Shown here one piece after another: positions 54,401-60,166 of a stretch of 64,000 nt of DNA. The notes under the pieces were generated by a model that saw only the letters and a list, made by a program, of their open reading frames with translations, made no database searches and was not told where the DNA came from. Made by a program: the position numbers and the translations under genes. Source of the DNA: a bacterium (GTDB lineage Bacteria > Verrucomicrobiota > Verrucomicrobiia > Limisphaerales > UBA11358); contig JAKAFL010000002.1 in NCBI GenBank assembly GCA_021817945.1, forward strand, positions 20,929-84,928. Reading direction: 5' to 3'. Within the stretch, counting starts at the first letter, position 1. Each line of letters opens with the position of its first letter.

Positions 54401-54623
54401 CGAGTTGATCAATGGAAAAGTCAACCACGCACCAGGCCATGGAGCGGACGAACCCTCCACGAGCCGGGCTTTCATCAAATGGTATCAAAAGTTGATTTCC
54501 ATGAAGTCATTCAAGGTGGTGGCCCGTGTGAATGAATCCTTGAGCTCGCTTCAGGGGGTGCTGCCAAACGCGGCGGCCATGCTGCAAAAAGCCCTGGAGG
54601 AATGCCAGCCTGCCTCCCGATAA
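48447..54623 (+). CDS. Giant multi-domain glycosyltransferase with methyltransferase and TPR regions
   Basis: 2058 residues without a break. Order seen: SAM methyltransferase (DVGCAKGFLVEHL at about 62-74); a GT-B-like glycosyltransferase (GWFGTATHDEDLAIIKPAI, about 210-560); helical TPR-like linker (about 565-720); GT2 (SIIIPTHNRLDLTKACLQA near 761, LFLNNDTEVVDG near 843); GT4 (WVGSFLDHGSLSHVNRSLL near 1037, VVPNGVDAKLFHPG near 1163, EGFGLPVLEAMACGLPV near 1283); a second GT2 (CLIARNEERFLGACLKSIQG near 1516, LMLDADEELP near 1591); C-terminal TPR-like helices to the end. So up to four transferase modules lie in one soluble chain. Position inside the flagellar locus suggests a role in glycosylating flagellin or another surface polymer; no direct proof. 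The first half is AT-richer than the second. Confidence 0.88.
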   Translation: MSQPSTDPSVVYGKDYYDNYGKAYYDRMCAVPYDRDQPTWKNHFQTLAKTLVERYHPHRTMDVGCAKGFLVEHLRDAGVEAFGVDISPYAISQARNDLRAFFQVANGAESLSGQFDLITCIEVAEHMPEADARRMIADMCQHTDHVIFSSTNEDFEEPTHINMHPEIYWVELFRQHGFYPDAHFCPGFITPQAKRFLRCTKPKLRVSVFSHEPPTCAVALLRLAGIIQYLEHQKRMELHWCVARDPQLDIERLLKSDIFVFQREFADRRFSRHILASVRELGKPIVFELDDLLINVPESNPNHKYCQAITPDVLEMLREADFVTVTTEPLKKYLAEVEPQAKDKTFILPNYINLDIWDGASPPPEKAGEPFVIGWFGTATHDEDLAIIKPAIVEIARKYAGKVVFRFWGYLPKDLEGIPGVELVRGSQPNLRLHARDLVNSRIDLALAPLLDHPFNHAKSDLKWLEYSICYVPAIYSPISPYTNSVKHGCTGWLAENKPEFWLEAIEILMRDNQLRRQIAIQAHDEVRQSRCVDTGSQEWDALYRAFQVSGCRPKAPQLFSEEQRRDRATAHAQYFAAELLASQGLMEQAAKACESAIEKWVKTDSSVEKFISTAVMSYRRALQEAKGSAELNASLKAASALADAGVKDLARQFYITSLQQAQDTRHPPTVLHALIELARAFKTLDPQTGNQFLKHGFTLAKSIGSASGLQTIEKLRLDYQSVCKDSQSSSKTDKKQSSAPQPAQLRSNASFSKTTIPELLVSIIIPTHNRLDLTKACLQAIEANSPPKKFELIVVDNASTDGTQHFLTRAQTQNQLSLVLNEKNAGFARACNQGAAKACGKYLLFLNNDTEVVDGWMDTLLKKAELPGTGVTGARLLYTNGTIQHAGITIINGIPDHPHRHAPADFPEANETRELDMVTGACLITPSDLFKQLGGFDEVFCNGVEDVDYCLRVRAAGQKVIYEPKAVVYHHEGQTPGRFNHVSDNLNRFFSRWRGWFDKQHRFIVPTPPRIVEASQSLFTRPQAVKTGAAANPIAVDWVGSFLDHGSLSHVNRSLLAAFKSRTELRVKGISTSQIRADGFKALEQDLQTHASPDVAVTVRHSWPPNWGRPTHGRLVVIQPWEFGMLPKEWVDQAPQVDEFWVPTRFVKDCYAASGIPAHKVFVVPNGVDAKLFHPGAEARALATTKRFKFLFVGGTIGRKGPDLLLQAYLQNFSATDDVCLVIKDFGGDSFYAGQTFDTRIRAAQTTPGAPEILYIKEEMPPEDLPGLYTACQCLVLPYRGEGFGLPVLEAMACGLPVIVTAGGATDDFVRSEFGWQISAQKRLIGEAVGGMKLAGEGWMLEPEIQEIGEAMRKAFGDPTGARDRGLLASRHVHDHFTWNHAAEQALQRIRVLARAEENRKDSKTGKSFEGGVPATARVGNLNEARKLFGLKKPEPAWKAACAAISPRPFHPEGWLLLAEIAAAQGDGSTARACAQRAREMAPGWNPPRQFLNKPLRGNTKLDWIKPPTRSPVLLTVCLIARNEERFLGACLKSIQGLNAQIIVVDTGSTDRTVEIARDFGAEVYSFTWSDDFAAARNAALEHARGDWVLMLDADEELPKDQHAALMGDIAQAKVLGYRLPLVNIEHEAHGRSHVPRLFRNMPGIFYTGRIHEQIFPSLMPHTKAWGLDLAIGTAQITHHGYTRQMMVDRDKIQRNLRLLQLAVLENPMDVNLLMNLGLEWVRSGDLAAGVDQYRKAFHLMTAGREDETAPELREVLLTQFTSHLYKMRHHEEVVEVLNSKLVQRGGLTASLHFAMGLAHFELKQFAEAAAQMQQCIRKRGEKSLAPVNTDIHTTAPEHCLALSLARKGDAEASEKCFLEVLGRTQPQSGALAEIKLDYARFLTNQNRGVEAFHKLHELVAANSKHLAAWQFGAEAALTRPEFLEFGRDWTTEAVKYAGEDFTLHHHRAEILMLLGENATAAVIWERLWSSERQPGILAALILCELINGKVNHAPGHGADEPSTSRAFIKWYQKLISMKSFKVVARVNESLSSLQGVLPNAAAMLQKALEECQPASR

Positions 54624-54626
54624 AAC

Positions 54627-56933
54627 TCAGCCAGACTCCAACTCCTTGATGATGAGGCGTGTCAAATCTTCCACCGAGTAGGGTTTCAGAATAGTTGATG
54701 CATTTTGCTGCCGGATGTTTTCCCGGGCCTGGTCATCCAGGTAGCCTGAGGCCAGAATGAACTTGGTGCCGGGCCAGCGTGGAGCGATCTTTTTGATGAG
54801 ATCCACCCCATTCATGGCCGGCATATTGTAATCGGATAAAATCAAATCCACGGGTTGGCCCATGTGTTCCAGCATGAGGATGGCTTCTTCTCCGTTTTTT
54901 GCTGTGAGGACCGTGAATCCGGCTGATTCGAGGAAATTTTGGGCAAAGTCCCGCAAAAGCTCCACGTCATCCACCACCAGTATGCGGCCCTTGGGATTCT
55001 TCAAGGCCTGTTCCGGTTTTTCGGCTTTTACTGTGTGGTGTCCTCGGGCAAGCGGCAGATAGATATGGAAGACGGCACCCTGCCCGGCAGCGCTTTCCAC
55101 ATCCAAAAAGCCGTCTGCTTCACGGACAATCCGCTGGACAATGGGCAATCCAAAACCAGTGCCTTTGCTAATGGATTTGGCGCTGAAATGCGGCTGGAAA
55201 ATGCGTGAAAGAATTTCAGGAGGGATGCCTGCGCCGTGGTCACGAACGCTGCACCGTGCGTAGTGGCGGCCCACAGGAAGGTGATGGCGGATGGCAAGGT
55301 GTTTTTCCAACGGGACAACGGCATTCACCACCTGGATAACACCACCTTCTGGCATGGCTTCCTGGGAATTGGCAAACAAATTGATCAGGGCCTGGGTGGC
55401 GCGGGAATAATCCATGCGCACTTCAACAGGTTCGTCTGCCGGCAGAAGATCCATCACCACGTTTTCACGCAGGTTGGGCCGGGCCAGCCTGGCGGCATCG
55501 GCAATCACGCTGTTCAAGTCCAGCACCGCATGACGCTCGTCCCGGCCACGACTGAAAGCCAGCAGTTGCTGGGTGATGTCCCTTGCCCGCACGGATGCCA
55601 TGCTGATTTTTTCCAGGCTCAGGCCAAAGGCAGCGGGCAGGGCGGGATCACGGCGGAGCTGCATTTGCAGCAACTGCACGTGACCCATGATCACCTGGAG
55701 AAGGTTATTGAAATCGTGTGCCACTCCGGCTGCCACGGTTCCAATGATTTCCATTTTTTGGGATTGAAACCTCTGGTTTTGAATCTCGTCATAAAGGGAA
55801 TGGTCTTCCACTCTGAGGATCAATCCCCCGGATTGGGATCCCGCCACCAAGGGGGTGATTTTCACCATCCAATGACGCCCATCTGCGGAGTGATAATAAT
55901 CCGATTGTGTTTTACCAAATTCCCTGGCTTTCTGAAAAAGGCTCCGCAAGGTTTCACGCCGGGCAGGGTCTGGCACATAATCCAGGAAATAACGACCGGT
56001 TTCCGGTTTTCCGTTCAGGTGAATTCCAGCGTGTTCCTCCGGCAACTGCTGCCATCCATCGTTGGCGAGGATCAATTTAAATTCATGATCCAGACTGTAG
56101 ATGGCGCTATCCAGGGATTGGAGAATGCTGCGTGCGAAATCCCGCTCCTCGCGCAATTCCTCCTGGAGCTGTTTGCGCAGGGTCACATCCCGCTCACTTG
56201 TGACATAACCCATGAACCCACCGGCCAGGTCAAATATCGGGGAGATGGTGGATTCGACCAGATAGGCTTCGCCATTGGAGCGCAGGTTCACCAACTCACC
56301 CACCCACTCCCGACCCTGGCGGACCAGGTCCAGATATTCCGTCACGCGGCCTTGTTCAGAAGGGGCTCGAAGGAATTGGTCCGTGCGACCCATCACCTCC
56401 TCGATGCCATAACCCGTGGCAGACTGGAAGGCAGGGTTGACATAGGTGATTTGAAAATTTCTGTCGGTGACCAGGAAAACATCCGGTGTGGCATCAATGG
56501 CAGTAATCAACCTTTGAACATGGGACTCCAGCCTGTGGGCCGTGGTGGTATCGCGAAAATTGATGAGAATATACCCATCCGGCATGGGGATGAAATCCAG
56601 GTCCATGACCAGGCTGCCGCCGTCGTCAAAAACCACTTTCAAGGATTTGCCGCGCTGGGGGTCTGCAGATGGACTGATGGAGATGGAATCAAAAATCTGG
56701 CGGGCGGCGGGTGGGAGGACATTGTGAATGGACACCATTCCGGGTCCCATTTCCGCAGGCAATTTGAACAAACGTCCGGCCTTGGGGTTGGCATGGGCCA
56801 CACTGCCATCTGCGCGGCAAATAATTTGGGCATCCAGCGAGGCATTGAAGAGAGATTTCCACCAGCGTCCGGCGGCATCGTGCTGGCCGTCTCCATGATG
56901 CCTGGGGGTCGAGGACATAAGGCCGTCAGGCAT
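54627..56933 (-). CDS. PAS-containing hybrid histidine kinase
   Basis: 768 residues from the ATG at 56933, which overlaps the stop of the upstream regulator gene. Three PAS-like segments (about 25-125, 140-255, 270-380), HisKA with the H-box GVAHDFNNLLQVIMGH (His about 406), HATPase (ALINLFANSQEAMPEGG; DHGAGIPPEI; GTGFGLPIVQRIV) and a C-terminal receiver with Asp about 701 (LILSDYNMPAMNG). No membrane helix, so a cytoplasmic sensor is expected. It is last in the operon that begins with the FlgM-like gene, and might feed the sigma-54 activator or the HD-GYP regulator next to it. Its stop lies three bases from the stop of the converging glycosyltransferase gene. Confidence 0.9.
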   Translation of the reverse strand: MPDGLMSSTPRHHGDGQHDAAGRWWKSLFNASLDAQIICRADGSVAHANPKAGRLFKLPAEMGPGMVSIHNVLPPAARQIFDSISISPSADPQRGKSLKVVFDDGGSLVMDLDFIPMPDGYILINFRDTTTAHRLESHVQRLITAIDATPDVFLVTDRNFQITYVNPAFQSATGYGIEEVMGRTDQFLRAPSEQGRVTEYLDLVRQGREWVGELVNLRSNGEAYLVESTISPIFDLAGGFMGYVTSERDVTLRKQLQEELREERDFARSILQSLDSAIYSLDHEFKLILANDGWQQLPEEHAGIHLNGKPETGRYFLDYVPDPARRETLRSLFQKAREFGKTQSDYYHSADGRHWMVKITPLVAGSQSGGLILRVEDHSLYDEIQNQRFQSQKMEIIGTVAAGVAHDFNNLLQVIMGHVQLLQMQLRRDPALPAAFGLSLEKISMASVRARDITQQLLAFSRGRDERHAVLDLNSVIADAARLARPNLRENVVMDLLPADEPVEVRMDYSRATQALINLFANSQEAMPEGGVIQVVNAVVPLEKHLAIRHHLPVGRHYARCSVRDHGAGIPPEILSRIFQPHFSAKSISKGTGFGLPIVQRIVREADGFLDVESAAGQGAVFHIYLPLARGHHTVKAEKPEQALKNPKGRILVVDDVELLRDFAQNFLESAGFTVLTAKNGEEAILMLEHMGQPVDLILSDYNMPAMNGVDLIKKIAPRWPGTKFILASGYLDDQARENIRQQNASTILKPYSVEDLTRLIIKELESG

Positions 56934-58203
56934 AAACAAACAGCAGGTCCGTAATGGGTTGGATCCGGTTATGATTGAGAATCTTTTCGATGAAGGTGGC
57001 GTTTAAGAGCTGGCCTTCCGCCACCAGCAACAAACCATTGTAAGTATGAACGCCCTTGGCCAGCACCATGCCTGGGCGGAGTTCGTTCAGCAGGACCTGA
57101 CGCACCTTGCGCGGCACCACCGCCGTGGGCTGGGCACGGATGAAAATGCGGACAGCTTGAGGATCAAACAAAGTACCCGCACCGGCCTTGATGGACTCCA
57201 GGGCCTCGTGGTCCTGAAACGGGCTGGAGACGAAGGCTGCAACCACGGTGAGGAGCCGGGCCAGCCAGGGTATCATTTCCCCGGCTAATCTGTCAGGATA
57301 GCCCCCTCCATCAAAACGCTCGTGGTGGGCGCGGATGATTTTTCCCACCGCCTCCAAGTTGGTGCCAAATCCGGTCAATTCCTGCCCCAGCACCGGATGC
57401 TGCTCAATGAGGGCACGCTCGGCATCGCCCAGGGATTCGGGTTCCTCTTCCCATTGACGAATGATCTGGCGCGGCACCCCCACCAGGCCAATGTCATAGA
57501 GCAATGCACTGCATTCCAGCACCCTGGAGTCCTCCTCATCCAGTTTCAAATGCTCGGAGACCGATTTGCAGAGCTGAAAGGAGCGACGGGCACGGTTCCC
57601 CAGCAATGGATAGAAGGTTTCCATGGTGTGCACGCACAATTCCATGGTGTGCACAAGGTTGTCCTCCAGCGCATCATTTAGGTTGTGCAACTGAAGGTTC
57701 TTCTGAGCCACCAGCTTGACCTGCTGTTCCAATGAACGGTTCAGCTCGATCAACTGCTGGTTCATCGCCTGGGTGGCGGACTGGAGGTGCGCGTTTTGAT
57801 TGATCAATTCATGTCGCTGCACTCCATTTTTGACCGCTGCAAGCAATTCCTCGCGGAGCCAGGGTTTGACGATGAAACGAAAAATTTCCCCGGTATTGAT
57901 GGCTTCCACCACCGTTTCCATGTCCATCACCCCGGTGATGAGCATGCGGGTGGCGGCAGGCTGAATGCGGGCTGCCTGGCCCAAAAGATGCAAACCGGAA
58001 AGTCCTGGCATGCGTTGGTCCGAAAGAATGACGGAAAAAGTTTTATTGCGAACATCCTCCAAGGCTGCCGTAGGATCGGTTCGCGCTTCGGTCTTGTAAC
58101 CTGCCCGCCCCAATTCTTCCTCCAAAAGTTTCAACACTGCCGGGTCATCATCCACAAGGAGGATGGGATTAGGCAGCTTGAAAGGGGCCTCTGCATCGTT
58201 CAT
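56926..58203 (-). CDS. Response regulator with degenerate HD-GYP domain
   Basis: 425 residues: receiver domain (ILLVDDDPAVLKLLEEEL; Asp62 in SDQRMPGLSG; KPWLREEL), a coiled-coil linker (about 130-180), and an HD-GYP fold. HD-GYP proteins hydrolyse cyclic di-GMP, but here several metal ligands differ: the first His is replaced (GNRARRSF), the HD pair reads YDIGLVG (Tyr236-Asp237), and the late Asp is replaced in TVVAAFVSS, while HHERFDGGGYP is kept. It may bind rather than cleave its ligand. It lies 24 bases behind the fliT-like gene. Confidence 0.85.
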   Translation of the reverse strand: MNDAEAPFKLPNPILLVDDDPAVLKLLEEELGRAGYKTEARTDPTAALEDVRNKTFSVILSDQRMPGLSGLHLLGQAARIQPAATRMLITGVMDMETVVEAINTGEIFRFIVKPWLREELLAAVKNGVQRHELINQNAHLQSATQAMNQQLIELNRSLEQQVKLVAQKNLQLHNLNDALEDNLVHTMELCVHTMETFYPLLGNRARRSFQLCKSVSEHLKLDEEDSRVLECSALLYDIGLVGVPRQIIRQWEEEPESLGDAERALIEQHPVLGQELTGFGTNLEAVGKIIRAHHERFDGGGYPDRLAGEMIPWLARLLTVVAAFVSSPFQDHEALESIKAGAGTLFDPQAVRIFIRAQPTAVVPRKVRQVLLNELRPGMVLAKGVHTYNGLLLVAEGQLLNATFIEKILNHNRIQPITDLLFVYA

Positions 58204-58227
58204 TTGACTTGGCAGGCGTATTTGAGT

Positions 58228-58620
58228 TCATGAAAAGGTGGACCAAGCCGTGTGATGGACTGCTGCGTAAGATTGCTGCAAACGCCTCAAATTCCGTCCC
58301 GCTTCCTGCCCCTGTCGGAATTCGCCGTCCACCCGCGCCCGAACCCTTTTCAACAAAGATATATTGGATTCCACCTGTCTGATCAATCCCAAAACAATGG
58401 GTTGAAACCGGCGCGCGGCCACCTTGGGGTCAATGCCCTGCCGGATCCATTCCGAGCAGGCGCGACCGTGCAACTCCTGAATTTCAGATTGGATATTGGA
58501 GATGACACGATGGCACTCGTCCACCAAGGGCCAGTTTCGTGATTCGATGGCCAAACTGGCAGCTTTGGCAAGGCGCTCCCATTCTGAGCAGGCTCCCCAC
58601 AAGGCAGCTTCAGCCTTCAT
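58228..58620 (-). CDS. FliT-like small helical chaperone
   Basis: 130 residues, all helical (NWPLVDECHRVISNIQSEIQ; LLKRVRARVDGEFRQGQEAG). It overlaps the fliS stop as ATGA. A FliT-type export chaperone for FliD is the natural guess because fliS-fliT order is common, but FliT sequences are poorly conserved and no signature is visible. Confidence 0.6.
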   Translation of the reverse strand: MKAEAALWGACSEWERLAKAASLAIESRNWPLVDECHRVISNIQSEIQELHGRACSEWIRQGIDPKVAARRFQPIVLGLIRQVESNISLLKRVRARVDGEFRQGQEAGRNLRRLQQSYAAVHHTAWSTFS

Positions 58621-59063
58621 GAAACCAAGGCATTGGGTAATGCCGCTGCTTGTGAGGTTGATTCCGCGCCATCAGACCCCAGACGAGTGAGCATTGTGGC
58701 CCAGGCATCACGTATTCCGGTGATGTGCCCCACCACTTCGTCAACTCCATCCCGCCGCTTATGCAGGTTGCTTTCCATCAGACGGGCATCAAAATACACG
58801 TAGAGTCGTCGCAGAGTCTGCGCCAGCTCCCCTCCCGCCTCTAAATTCAGCGAGGCATTCAACTGGCGAATGACCTCCGCCGCATGCCGGAGGTTGTTAT
58901 GGATGATTTCATTGCGCGGACCGGGGCTGGAAATATCGAAACCCTGCAGGGCACGCTGCATGGAATGGATGGCGGCATCCAGCAACATTAAAATTAATTT
59001 CCCGGGCGGGGCCGTTTGCGCGGCCACCTGGCGGTAGGATTTCCATGGGTTGGCGGATGTCAT
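58617..59063 (-). CDS. fliS: Flagellin export chaperone FliS
   Basis: 148 residues. WKSYRQVAAQTAPPGKLILM and LLDAAIHSMQRAL, then RRLYVYFDARLMESNLHKRR, are the FliS signature. FliS binds the C-terminus of flagellin and keeps it unpolymerised before export. It is the second gene behind a sigma-28 promoter. Confidence 0.93.
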   Translation of the reverse strand: MTSANPWKSYRQVAAQTAPPGKLILMLLDAAIHSMQRALQGFDISSPGPRNEIIHNNLRHAAEVIRQLNASLNLEAGGELAQTLRRLYVYFDARLMESNLHKRRDGVDEVVGHITGIRDAWATMLTRLGSDGAESTSQAAALPNALVS

Positions 59064-59082
59064 GGCTCAAAACAAACCTGAA

Positions 59083-59361
59083 TCAACCCCCTTGAATGGA
59101 TGACTGGCCCAGCTTGGAGGCCAGCAACCCGGCCAACTGGGTCATTTGTTTCTCGGAAGGGTAGTTGGGGTCCGCAGCCAGACTGCTGGCCATCAAAACT
59201 TTCTCGGGACGGAGGGATGAAACCTGCTGAAGCCGGCTTTCCAAGGCTGAAGTGCGCTCAAAGGACATGGCTGGGGTGACGGTCTGGGGTTGTGTCGGAC
59301 GTGCAACCGGCTGTGCGGTTTCAGCATTCACGCTCTGGCCAGGATTTAAATTCACTTCCAT
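59083..59361 (-). CDS. flgM: FlgM-like putative anti-sigma-28 factor
   Basis: 92 residues. The C-terminal half (LRPEKVLMASSLAADPNYPS, then MTQLAGLLASKL) resembles the sigma-binding region of FlgM (RxEKVxxLKxxIxxGxY...), and the N-terminal half is polar and likely disordered, as in FlgM. It is first behind a sigma-28 promoter and next to fliS, where flgM is often found. No strict signature exists, so this is a tentative call; an unrelated small flagellar protein is the alternative. Confidence 0.5.
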   Translation of the reverse strand: MEVNLNPGQSVNAETAQPVARPTQPQTVTPAMSFERTSALESRLQQVSSLRPEKVLMASSLAADPNYPSEKQMTQLAGLLASKLGQSSIQGG

Positions 59362-59412
59362 GATTTTTTTAACAGCGACATCATTCCAGCCGAAAGAGTG
59401 CGGCGCAACTTC

Positions 59413-59439
59413 TAATCGGCTTTTAGCCCGACAACTTTA
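59413..59439 (-). promoter_or_regulatory. Sigma-28 promoter of the flgM-like/fliS operon
   Basis: On the minus strand TAAA (59436-59439), exactly 15 bases, then GCCGATTA (59413-59420), against the consensus TAAA-N15-GCCGATAA. Transcription would begin near 59407, about 45 bases before the FlgM-like ATG. Confidence 0.82.
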
Positions 59440-59449
59440 GCAGAAGAAC

Positions 59450-60166
59450 TCATCTTTTTGGCAAGGTCCCAAATACCGTGTACACCGTGTATTCGCCAAA
59501 ATACCGGGGTGAATTCAACACCGTCCACGGATCATCTGATACAGGCTGGGGTTGCCGGTTTAACCAGGACCACATGTGCCGAAAGAAGGTCTGCGACTTT
59601 ACAGTTCCCCGCTGGACCCGCTCGTAATCCTCGGCGCCTTTGCTTACGGCGGGGTCTCCCGCATCAAACACGGTGTCGTCCGCCCAAATGATGGTCTGGG
59701 AGGAAAGATCCACCAATTTGAACCTCCAACCCACGGAAATGGGCGGGTAGGCGTGAAAAGTCGTCAATTGACAAAACAAAATGGCGTCGCATCCATAATG
59801 GTCCTTCAGGGAGCCAAAAAAACTGGGAGGCAGCTCCTCGGTTCCGTTCCATGTGGGTTGTCCGGTAAGGGTTTCCAGTGTTTCGGCGGAAGCCACCACC
59901 ACCTCAAACCGCGCGGTTTTAATCAGTTCAGCCTTCACCACTGGATCAAGCATGGAACAGCCATCCAAAAGGTCCGGGGCTGAATGTTCATACGCCACCG
60001 GCAGGAGCAGGACGCGCTTGATGGAGGTTGGCAAAATGCCGGCAGCAGAATAGACATTGTTACCAGGAACAACGCCGCCTTGTGACCCGACCATGGACCC
60101 CACTAAAAATGTCAATAGAACCACCGTCAGGCAGCCAGGGTTGAATAAGCGCGTCTTCACGATCAA
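59450..60166 (-). CDS. Secreted protein of unknown function between fliD and flgM-like
   Basis: 238 residues from a TTG directly behind the fliD stop. N-terminal hydrophobic leader (CLTVVLLTFLVGSMVGSQGG). The mature part begins KRVLLLPVAYEHSAPDLLDG, then FEVVVASAETLETLTG and YGCDAILFCQLTTFHAYPPI, a layout like the CsgG/TolB-N-type domain of outer-membrane or periplasmic lipoproteins (FlgT and FlgO-type proteins share it). No clear lipobox. Its place between fliD and the FlgM-like gene implies a flagellar link. I cannot name a family with certainty. Confidence 0.62.
   Translation of the reverse strand: MIVKTRLFNPGCLTVVLLTFLVGSMVGSQGGVVPGNNVYSAAGILPTSIKRVLLLPVAYEHSAPDLLDGCSMLDPVVKAELIKTARFEVVVASAETLETLTGQPTWNGTEELPPSFFGSLKDHYGCDAILFCQLTTFHAYPPISVGWRFKLVDLSSQTIIWADDTVFDAGDPAVSKGAEDYERVQRGTVKSQTFFRHMWSWLNRQPQPVSDDPWTVLNSPRYFGEYTVYTVFGTLPKR

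Noticed and set aside
59083..59361. FlaG instead of FlgM for the 92-residue gene
   Set aside because: FlaG usually lies between fliC and fliD and has a different C-terminal core; the RPEKV...YPS pattern and sigma-28 promoter fit FlgM better.
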